64,000 bases of DNA from Nocardia albiluteola (GTDB lineage: Bacteria > Actinomycetota > Actinomycetes > Mycobacteriales > Mycobacteriaceae): assembly GCF_018860155.1 (NCBI RefSeq), contig NZ_JAHKNI010000002.1:536713-600712 (forward strand), given 5' to 3'. The first letter of the stretch is position 1. Each line of letters begins with the position of its first letter. A program made the translations under genes and the position numbers. Under the pieces are notes generated by a model. The model saw nothing but the letters and a program-made list of their open reading frames with translations. It had not been told where the DNA came from and made no database searches. Positions 57,646-64,000 of this stretch are shown piece after piece.

Positions 57646-58779
57646 GTGCGCGACATGGTCGAGATCGGTATGGGCCGGACCGCCCGGCGTACCTATGAAC
57701 TGGACGATGTCGACATCGTTCCGTCGCGGCGCACCCGCTCGTCCAAGCAGGTGTCGCTGGCCTGGCAGCTCGATGCCTACCGCTTCGACATCCCGCTGGT
57801 GACGCACCCGACCGATGCGCTGGTGTCGCCCGACTTCGCGATCGAGCTCGGCCGCCTGGGCGGGCTGGGCGTCATCAACGGCGAGGGCCTGTGGGCGCGG
57901 CACGCGGACGTGGCCGCCTGCATCGATCGGCTTATGGAGGTGGCCGAGAAGGAGGGCACCGAGGCATCGATCGCGCTGCTGCAGTCGCTGCACGCCGCGC
58001 CGATGCAGCCGGATCTGCTGGCCGCCGCGGTGGCGCAGGTGCGGGCCGCGGGCGTGACGGTGGCGGTGCGGGTGAGCCCGCAGAACGCCCGCGCGCTCAC
58101 CCCGGCGCTGGTGCAGGCCGGGGTCGACCTGCTGGTCGTGCACGGCACCATCATCTCCGCCGAGCACGTGGGCGGCGATGAGCCGCTGAACATGAAGACC
58201 TTCATCGCCGATCTGGATGTTCCGGTCGTGGCCGGCGGGGTCAGCGACCATCGCACCGCGCTGCATCTGATGCGGACCGGCGCGGCCGGGGTCATCGTCG
58301 GCTACGGTTCCACGCCCGGCGCCACCACCACCGGCGAGGTGCTCGGCATCGGGGTGCCGATGGCGACCGCGATCGCCGACGCGGCCGCGGCGCGTCGGGA
58401 CTACCTCGACGAGACCGGCGGCCGCTACGTGCACGTCATCGCCGACGGCGACATCGTGTCGTCCGGGCAGATCGCCAAGGCCATCGCCTGCGGCGCCGAC
58501 GCCGCGATGCTGGGTGTGCCGTTGGCGCTGGCGCAGGAGGCTCCCGGACGCGGCTGGTACTGGCCCTCGGCGGCCGCGCACCCGTCGGTGCCGCGCGGCG
58601 CCCTGCTGAAATTCGCCGACGAGGACGAGCGGCCCACGCTGCAGCAGCTGCTGTACGGTCCGTCCAGCGATCCGTGGGGCTCGGTGAATCTCGTCGGCGG
58701 TCTGCGCCGTTCGATGGCCAAGGCCGGATACAGCGAGCTCAAGGAGTTCCAGAAGGTCGGCCTCAGCGTCCGCGCCTGA
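57646..58779 (+). CDS. guaB3: GuaB3 family IMPDH/GMP-reductase-like protein
   Basis: 377-aa TIM-barrel protein. It starts GTG (VRDMVEIGMGRTARRTYEL), after AAGGAG, as in mycobacterial GuaB3. There is no CBS insertion. The IMPDH catalytic Cys loop is absent; the corresponding segment is 'GYGSTPGATTTGEVLGIG'. GuaB3 of mycobacteria has been reported as a GMP reductase rather than an IMP dehydrogenase, so it probably recycles GMP to IMP. Confidence 0.92.
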   Translation: MRDMVEIGMGRTARRTYELDDVDIVPSRRTRSSKQVSLAWQLDAYRFDIPLVTHPTDALVSPDFAIELGRLGGLGVINGEGLWARHADVAACIDRLMEVAEKEGTEASIALLQSLHAAPMQPDLLAAAVAQVRAAGVTVAVRVSPQNARALTPALVQAGVDLLVVHGTIISAEHVGGDEPLNMKTFIADLDVPVVAGGVSDHRTALHLMRTGAAGVIVGYGSTPGATTTGEVLGIGVPMATAIADAAAARRDYLDETGGRYVHVIADGDIVSSGQIAKAIACGADAAMLGVPLALAQEAPGRGWYWPSAAAHPSVPRGALLKFADEDERPTLQQLLYGPSSDPWGSVNLVGGLRRSMAKAGYSELKEFQKVGLSVRA

Positions 58780-58990
58780 GCTGTCCCGCGGCTCCGCGGT
58801 TTCAGCGCGCCGTTGGGGGACTGTCGTCGCGTCGAACCCGTCGATTACGGCGGCCAGGTCGCGGTCGGTAGTGCTTGTGCGGGGTTTCGGAAACGCGGTT
58901 CCGAACGCGCTGGTGGCGGGCACCTGCGTTGTTCTCGCGCGTGTTCCTCTGGTGATCGGTCCCGCCCGGCGCGCTTCGGCGGCGTGATGG

Positions 58991-59764
58991 TCAGTCGTAG
59001 TGGCCGATGAGGTAGTAGTTCGACTGCTCTGCCAGCGGGCCCAGCTTCGCCGCGCGGTCCTGGTGTGCAGCCTGTGAGATGTCGACCGGGACCGGCATCC
59101 TTCCGTCCCACAGCGCCCTTGTGACCCAGACGCCGTAGACGGCCTCGGACTGGGGCACCTGGGTTTCCAGGTTGCCGCGGACCAGTTCGAGCGCGGGCAT
59201 CACCGCGGCGACAGTGTCCTTGCCGGCGAGAAACCTCTCTTCGTCGTCGGGCTGGTCCTCGTCATCGTCAGAGTCGTGGGTTTTGTAGTAGTCGTCGTAG
59301 TCGTAGTTCTCGCGCAGTTCGGACAACACGCCGTAGCCGAGCATGACACCGGCCAGCGGGCCGCAGGCGGTGGCATAGAGACCGACTTCCTTGCCGAACC
59401 ACCCACGCGCCAGGACCTCGGGCTCCTCGACGAGATCGGGCACCAGGCCCATGATGGCCTCCCACGGCAACTCCCGCGCGCTCGCCAGAGCCGCGGTGAG
59501 CGCCTCATGGTCGACCAGGGCCGGGTAGGTACCAGTTTCTTCCACCAGCAGGCCCACCACACACTCGAGTGCGACCCGCTCCGAAACAGGGACGCCCGTC
59601 TCGGTGAAGTCGCCCTCCGGGATCACGACAAGCCGCTTGTGAAGTTCTCCGCCCATCTCGTCGATGCGCGCGCACAGTTCGTCGAACTCGTCCTGCTCGC
59701 AATCGCGGATACGGAGTGTCCGCCCGGCGAGGAGATACGCGGTCGGCTCCTCGGTGTAGGCCAT
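58991..59764 (-). CDS. Hypothetical acidic protein
   Basis: 257-aa soluble acidic protein that I do not recognise. It has an Asp/Glu/Tyr-rich segment at about 155-185 ('YDYDDYYKTHDSDDDEDQ') and no signal or membrane segment. Start ATG 59764; GTG 59782 adds six residues. The codon bias is as in neighbours. It is convergent with guaB3. Confidence 0.65.
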   Translation of the reverse strand: MAYTEEPTAYLLAGRTLRIRDCEQDEFDELCARIDEMGGELHKRLVVIPEGDFTETGVPVSERVALECVVGLLVEETGTYPALVDHEALTAALASARELPWEAIMGLVPDLVEEPEVLARGWFGKEVGLYATACGPLAGVMLGYGVLSELRENYDYDDYYKTHDSDDDEDQPDDEERFLAGKDTVAAVMPALELVRGNLETQVPQSEAVYGVWVTRALWDGRMPVPVDISQAAHQDRAAKLGPLAEQSNYYLIGHYD

Positions 59765-59999
59765 GTCTTTGGATGAGATCACCCGCGTATCGTGCCATCG
59801 CCCACCGACACCTAGGTCGACATGTATTGCGTCCGTACGAAGTTCGCCGTATCCGCGGCGCTGGCGGCGGCCCGGCGTTGATCGGGCATCACGGTGGTGT
59901 CGGTGGCAATCCGTTCGCAGATTTCGAACCCGTGGTAGCAGCGGCCCAGCGGTGCTACCGGCGGCGGCGTGTCGCGAGATTTGCGTTCTGGATGGCGGC

Positions 60000-60869
60000 T
60001 CACTGGGTGAGGATGGTTTCGCGGAGGAATTCGCGGATGGCCCCGTTGATCTGTTCCGGGTGGGTCATGTTCACTGCCTGGCGGGCGTCGGGAATCTCCA
60101 GGAAGTGTGAATTCGTCAGCGCCTGAGCCATTTCCAGGGCGTGGGAGCGGGCGACGCCGGCGCGGGTGGGGTGGATCACCAGGACGGGGCACGTGATCTC
60201 GTGCAGCCGGTCCAGGATGGAGTCGCGGCCGAGGACGCAGCCCGCGGCCACCTCCGTGGCGTGTGAGTCGCGCTCGACCCAGCGCTGGACCCATGCCGCG
60301 CGCGTCTGCGCGTCGTCGCCGATCAGCCACTGTGCCAACTGGTTCGACATCCCATGCCGCAGCCTCGGTTCGTGCCAGCGCTCCAGGAAGCGGCGGGAGT
60401 TGTCCAGTTCGTGCGGGGTCGGGCCGTGCGCCTCGGCGGCGATCAGGACCAGCGCGGCCACCCGCTCGGGGGCCAGCAAGGCGGTGCGGATGGCGCTGAA
60501 TCCGCCCTGGGAGGCGCCCCCGACGACGGCCCGCTCGACCCGGAGTTGATCGAGCACCGCGAGCGCGTCGCGCGCGGAGGTCCAGTACGTGAACGGCAGC
60601 CCCTGATCCCGGGTGTCGCCATGCCCGCGCGCATCCCAGGTGACGATGCGGAATTCCGGCGACAGCGCCTCCGCCTGTGCGGCGAACATCGTTCGGTCCA
60701 TGAAGAATTCGTGCCCCAGCAGTACCACGGGTCCACGACCGCCGCCGTCCTCGTAGTGGATCTCGGCGTCGATCGCGCGGGCGAATGGCACGAGCACGAG
60801 GATAGCTGCAACCGCCGACAAGCATCGGTGGGTTGTCCACCTTGACCGGTGGTGCTCGACAGTTGTCAT
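60000..60869 (-). CDS. Alpha/beta fold hydrolase
   Basis: 289-aa hydrolase: 'VVLLGHEFFMDRTMFAAQ', 'VTWDARGHGDTR', nucleophile Ser in 'VGGASQGGFSA' and a conserved C-terminal 'LVIHPTRAG'. The His of the triad is probably in the 'ARQAVNMTHPEQ' segment. The N-terminus before 'PFARAIDAEIHYED' is hydrophobic and may be a signal or, more likely, a non-coding extension; GTG 60791 gives a 263-aa form. Related to haloalkane/epoxide hydrolase-like enzymes; substrate unknown. Confidence 0.8.
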   Translation of the reverse strand: MTTVEHHRSRWTTHRCLSAVAAILVLVPFARAIDAEIHYEDGGGRGPVVLLGHEFFMDRTMFAAQAEALSPEFRIVTWDARGHGDTRDQGLPFTYWTSARDALAVLDQLRVERAVVGGASQGGFSAIRTALLAPERVAALVLIAAEAHGPTPHELDNSRRFLERWHEPRLRHGMSNQLAQWLIGDDAQTRAAWVQRWVERDSHATEVAAGCVLGRDSILDRLHEITCPVLVIHPTRAGVARSHALEMAQALTNSHFLEIPDARQAVNMTHPEQINGAIREFLRETILTQ

Positions 60870-61257
60870 GCGAATTGCAGGCTGCTCCCCATTCGCCCGC
60901 AGGACGTTGCGGCGCACCATAATTCGGCTTCACCTCGGCATCCGTACCGCCCGGCGACGCGAACCGGACGGGTTGCGCCAATGACTCGTTCACGTCAAGC
61001 ACTCCGGGCACGCTGCGGGATTGCGCCGGCCGCGCTGCGGTCCGGCGCCGGACGATCCGTGCTTCGCGGGCGTCGGCTCGCAGCGGTCGGGTCGCGACCC
61101 GGGACAGGCGAGCCGGAGTGGTAACCGGTGCGTTGTCGGCGGCCAGGGAACGAGGGGAGCGACCGGTGGTTGCGGCGGTATCGTCGGCCGCCGCATCGGG
61201 GCAGCTCACCCCGGGTTGCCAGCCGAGCGCGGTCGCGTCCGGGCGGCTTCGTAGACT
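60870..61257. other. Divergent region upstream of guaA
   Basis: 390 bp with no convincing gene; promoter of guaA expected. Confidence 0.55.
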
Positions 61258-62838
61258 GTGCCGGTGGCAGAAACCCAGCGACCGGTGCTTGTTGTCGATT
61301 TCGGTGCGCAGTACGCGCAGCTGATCGCGCGGCGGGTGCGCGAGGCGAGCGTGTATTCCGAGGTGGTTCCGCACACCGCGACCATCGAGGAGATCGCCGA
61401 GCGCCGCCCGCTCGGGGTGATCCTTTCCGGCGGGCCATCGAGCGTATACGCCGAGGGCGCACCGCAGTTGGATCCCCGCCTGTTCGACCTCGAGGTGCCC
61501 GTCTTCGGTATCTGCTACGGCTTCCAGGCCATGGCGCAGGCCCTCGGCGGCACGGTGGCAAACACCGGCACCCGGGAATACGGCCGCACCGAGCTGAGCG
61601 TGGACGGCGGCGTGCTGCACGGCGGACTGCCCACGCGCCAGCCGGTGTGGATGAGCCACGGTGACGCTGTCACCGACGCCCCGCCGGGATTCGAGGTCAC
61701 CGGGACCAGCGCGGGCGCGCCGGTCGCGGCCTTCGAGAATCGGGCGCGGCGGCTGGCTGGTGTGCAGTATCACCCCGAGGTCCTGCACTCCCCGCACGGA
61801 CAGCAGGTGCTGAGCCGATTCCTGCACGAGATCGCCGGGATCCCCGCATCCTGGACTCCGGCCAATATCGCCGAGGCGCTCATCGAGCAGGTGCGCGCGC
61901 AGGTCGGCACGGGCCACGCGATCTGCGGCCTGTCCGGCGGCGTGGACTCCGCGGTGGCCGCGGCGCTGGTGCAGCGGGCCATCGGCGACAAGCTCACCTG
62001 TGTGTTCGTCGATCACGGCCTGCTGCGGGCCGGCGAGCGCGAGCAGGTGCAGCGCGACTTCGTCGCCGCGACCGGGGCCAAGCTGGTGACCGTCGACGCG
62101 GTGGACAAATTCCTCGGCGAGCTGAGCGGCGTCACCGATCCCGAGGAGAAGCGCAAGATCATCGGGCGCGAATTCATCCGCTCCTTCGAGGACGCGGTCG
62201 CGCAGGTGGTGAAAGAGACCGGGGCGCAGGACGATTCGGCCCCGTCCGTGGAATTCCTGGTGCAGGGCACGCTGTATCCGGACGTGGTGGAATCCGGTGG
62301 CGGCACCGGCACCGCGAACATCAAGAGCCATCACAATGTCGGCGGCCTGCCGGACGATCTGGAGTTCTCCCTCGTCGAACCGCTGCGGCTGCTGTTCAAG
62401 GACGAGGTGCGCGCGGTCGGGCGCGAGCTCGGCCTGCCCGAGGAAATCGTTGCGCGCCAGCCCTTCCCGGGCCCGGGCCTGGCCATCCGCATCGTCGGCG
62501 CGGTCGACCGGGACCGGCTCGAGACGCTCCGCCAGGCCGATGCCATCGCCCGCGAGGAGCTGACCGCGGCGGGGCTGGACCGGCAGATCTGGCAGTGCCC
62601 GGTGGTGCTGCTGGCCGACGTGCGCAGCGTCGGCGTCCAGGGCGACGGGCGCACCTACGGCCATCCGATCGTGCTGCGCCCGGTGTCGAGCGAGGACGCC
62701 ATGACCGCGGACTGGACGCGACTGCCGTTCGACGTGCTCGAGCGCATCTCCACCCGCATCACCAACGAGGTGGCCGAGGTCAACCGGGTGGTGCTGGATG
62801 TGACAAGTAAGCCCCCAGGAACCATCGAGTGGGAGTAG
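61258..62838 (+). CDS. guaA: GMP synthase (glutamine-hydrolysing)
   Basis: 526-aa enzyme converting XMP, ATP and glutamine to GMP. The class I amidotransferase domain has the Cys nucleophile in '[13 protein letters not shown]' and 'QYHPEV' His. The ATP-pyrophosphatase loop '[13 protein letters not shown]' follows, then the C-terminal dimer domain and the invariant end '[10 protein letters not shown]'. GTG start at 61258. The last seven codons and the stop are the first half of a 42-bp tandem repeat that continues downstream. Confidence 0.98.
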   Translation: MPVAETQRPVLVVDFGAQYAQLIARRVREASVYSEVVPHTATIEEIAERRPLGVILSGGPSSVYAEGAPQLDPRLFDLEVPVFGICYGFQAMAQALGGTVANTGTREYGRTELSVDGGVLHGGLPTRQPVWMSHGDAVTDAPPGFEVTGTSAGAPVAAFENRARRLAGVQYHPEVLHSPHGQQVLSRFLHEIAGIPASWTPANIAEALIEQVRAQVGTGHAICGLSGGVDSAVAAALVQRAIGDKLTCVFVDHGLLRAGEREQVQRDFVAATGAKLVTVDAVDKFLGELSGVTDPEEKRKIIGREFIRSFEDAVAQVVKETGAQDDSAPSVEFLVQGTLYPDVVESGGGTGTANIKSHHNVGGLPDDLEFSLVEPLRLLFKDEVRAVGRELGLPEEIVARQPFPGPGLAIRIVGAVDRDRLETLRQADAIAREELTAAGLDRQIWQCPVVLLADVRSVGVQGDGRTYGHPIVLRPVSSEDAMTADWTRLPFDVLERISTRITNEVAEVNRVVLDVTSKPPGTIEWE

Positions 62839-63061
62839 GACCAGGCTGAGTCCCATTTAGGAACCATCGAGTGGGAGTAGGACAAGGCTGAGTCCCATTT
62901 AGGAACCATCGAGTGGGAGTAGGACAAGGCTGAGTCCCATTTAGGAACCATCGAGTGGGAGTAGGACAAGGCTGAGTCCCATTTAGGAACCATCGAGTGG
63001 GAGTAGGACCAGGCTGAGTCCCATTTAGGAACCATCGAGTGGGAGTAGGACCAGGCTGAGC
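62817..63061 (+). repeat. 42-bp minisatellite copying the guaA 3' end
   Basis: Five full and one partial copies of a 42-bp unit starting at 62817, 62859, 62901, 62943, 62985 and 63027. Each begins with the guaA terminal sequence (GGAACCATCGAGTGGGAG, then TAG) and continues GACCAGGCTGAGTCCCATTTA. Units are identical except for one site, CC in copies 1, 5, 6 and CA in copies 2-4. Each contains an imperfect TGGGA/TCCCA hairpin followed by TTT. Confidence 0.95.
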
Positions 63062-63092
63062 CCCGCGTGGGCACCGATAGTCCTACAGCACA

Positions 63093-63135
63093 GGGGCCCT
63101 GGATCCGATGCGGATCCAGGGCCCTTGCGTTTTTT
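63093..63135 (+). terminator. Rho-independent terminator after guaA
   Basis: 15-bp stem (63093-63107 with 63111-63125), loop ATG, followed by a six-T run at about 63130. The strongest intrinsic terminator in the window. Confidence 0.95.
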
Positions 63136-63140
63136 GCGGC

Positions 63141-63335
63141 TCAGCGCTTGCGCCGCCGCGGCGAGATCACCATCACGATCCCGACGATGCCGACGGCCGC
63201 GAGCACTATCCAGCCCCCGGGGAAGTTGTTGTGCACCGGCCAAGCGCCCGGGCCGAGGATGGCCCACACACTCACCAGCAGCGCCAGTACTCCTGCCAGT
63301 AGCAGCGAGAACGACGGTCCGCGCTTCCTATCCAC
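63141..63335 (-). CDS. Small two-helix membrane protein
   Basis: 64-aa membrane protein with two hydrophobic helices (about 8-28 and 40-57) and a basic Arg/Lys C-terminal tail 'SPRRRKR'. The start is GTG at 63335 with GGAGGTGA upstream; it overlaps the end of the PspC gene by 8 bp, so translation is coupled. Function unknown; likely partner of the PspC protein. Confidence 0.8.
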   Translation of the reverse strand: MDRKRGPSFSLLLAGVLALLVSVWAILGPGAWPVHNNFPGGWIVLAAVGIVGIVMVISPRRRKR

Positions 63336-64000
63336 GGGTCACCTCCGCGTCTCCGGCGTGGACATCGACATCGAGGGTGAGCACCGGCCCGGTGGGTGGG
63401 CCGGACAGGCCCTGCGGGCAGGTGACATCGCCCATCCTGGCCCGGCATGTGGTGTCCAGGCGCATCGAATTCGGCACCAGGACATGGAAGTCGCCGGCGC
63501 GTACCTCCACCTTCACGGTGCGGTTCTCGGTCAGGCTCAGCGATCGCAGATCCAGCGTGCCGTCGCCGGCGTTCACCCGGTAGGACGGCTGCAGCTCGGC
63601 CACCGTGGCCGGGGTCCAGGTGTGGCCCCCCATCGCGCCGCGGTCGAAACGGACCGGGCCGATCAGCGAGGCCATGACCACGAATCCGGCCAGGGGCGCC
63701 AGCAGCGCCAGCAGTCCGTAGCCGCGGCGCAGGAACGCCCCGACGATCAGGCCGAGCCCGACCACCGCCAGCGCCACCGCGCCGATCCGGCCCGGGGTCA
63801 TCCAGTCCACGCCGGCCGCGGCCAGCACTCCGGCGGCGGCCGCCGCCACGATGGCCAGGCCGATCACCACCGGGGTGAGCCGGGAGCGGGGGCGGCGCGG
63901 GGGCAGGGGCGGCAGCACCGGGGCGGGCGGTGTGTTGGGGTCGGGCAGATCCCAGGCCGTCGGGCTCACGCCGAGCGGATCCCAGCCCGAGGCGTCCGGC
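63328..64000 (-). CDS. PspC-domain protein, C-terminal part (N-terminus beyond window)
   Basis: The visible 223 codons continue in frame to the window edge ('DASGWDPLGVSPTAWDLPDP'), a linker typical of actinobacterial PspC proteins, so the PspC domain itself lies outside. Three to four transmembrane helices are at about 45-125, followed by a C-terminal beta domain ('TLDLRSLSLTENRTVKVEVRAGD', quoted in part) like the 'toast-rack' LiaF/PspC domain. In related genomes it adjoins a two-component system. The PspC identity is inferred from the linker and layout. Confidence 0.75.
   Translation of the reverse strand, partial: PDASGWDPLGVSPTAWDLPDPNTPPAPVLPPLPPRRPRSRLTPVVIGLAIVAAAAAGVLAAAGVDWMTPGRIGAVALAVVGLGLIVGAFLRRGYGLLALLAPLAGFVVMASLIGPVRFDRGAMGGHTWTPATVAELQPSYRVNAGDGTLDLRSLSLTENRTVKVEVRAGDFHVLVPNSMRLDTTCRARMGDVTCPQGLSGPPTGPVLTLDVDVHAGDAEVTRG

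Noticed and set aside
59812..62856. 1014-codon open frame on the minus strand
   Set aside because: Lies opposite guaA and a hydrolase gene; Arg/His/Pro-rich composition typical of GC-rich antisense frames.
62817..63061. CRISPR-like direct repeats
   Set aside because: Units are contiguous with no unique spacers, and no cas genes are nearby; it is a minisatellite.
62655..63074. Minus-strand reading frame encoding 14-residue repeats across the minisatellite
   Set aside because: It is antisense to guaA and its tail; the open frame is a by-product of a 42-bp repeat length and has no ribosome site.

Overview
The window is high-GC actinobacterial chromosome, most likely Nocardia or a close relative. 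Evidence is the gene content (ESX-type secreted proteins, FHA-domain proteins, lipobox lipoproteins, WhiB3, SigD with its RsdA-type anti-sigma factor, GuaB3, GroEL1 with a His-rich tail), frequent GTG starts, and gene order. The order rplM-rpsI-glmM ... glmS-nnr-alr-tsaE-tsaB-rimI-tsaD ... groES-groEL1-whiB3-(Rv3415c-like)-sigD-rsdA-DUF5319-guaB2-guaB3 ... guaA matches the M. tuberculosis Rv3443c-Rv3396c region as I remember it, with extra genes inserted between the conserved blocks. No rRNA, tRNA, prophage, insertion sequence or CRISPR array is visible.

Layout. 1-10 kb: two tandem DUF7373-like exported proteins, an FHA/zinc-ribbon protein, a zinc metallopeptidase lipoprotein, a double-FHA ABC exporter (Rv1747-like) and a membrane-anchored degenerate Hsp70/actin-fold protein. 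10-13 kb: rplM-rpsI and glmM. 13-23 kb: two cassettes of type VII secretion-like proteins (12.9-15.7 kb and 20.2-22.6 kb) around a VOC protein, a methyltransferase, an ABC-F ATPase, a PspC protein and an Asp/His-rich small protein; an RDD membrane protein gene at 22.6-23.0 kb is frameshifted. 23-37 kb: amino-sugar and cell-wall genes (glmS, a lytic transglycosylase, alr), nnr, and the t6A tRNA modification operon tsaE-tsaB-rimI-tsaD.

37-47 kb is a block absent from the M. tuberculosis arrangement: a LysR-flanked ubiX-ubiD decarboxylase pair, an NAD(P)-binding reductase, a phospholipase C-like lipoprotein, a Dyp peroxidase with an EfeO lipoprotein (iron uptake without the permease) and a second membrane-anchored Hsp70-like protein. 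47-54.7 kb holds the CIRCE-controlled groES-groEL1 operon, sigK with a short RskA-like anti-sigma factor, whiB3, and sigD-rsdA. 55-64 kb is the purine block guaB2, guaB3 and guaA, with two unrelated genes between guaB3 and guaA. Small membrane and PspC proteins follow at the right edge.

The most unusual signals are repeats. A 42-bp minisatellite at the end of guaA copies the last codons and stop of the gene six times. A ~57-bp imperfect repeat with a conserved hairpin occurs once in frame inside efeO and once behind groEL1. A 20-bp motif sits exactly 7 nt upstream of two unrelated start codons. Other points of interest are a hydrolase lacking its nucleophile serine, a WD40 gene relic, the truncated RskA, and the two Hsp70-like membrane proteins.
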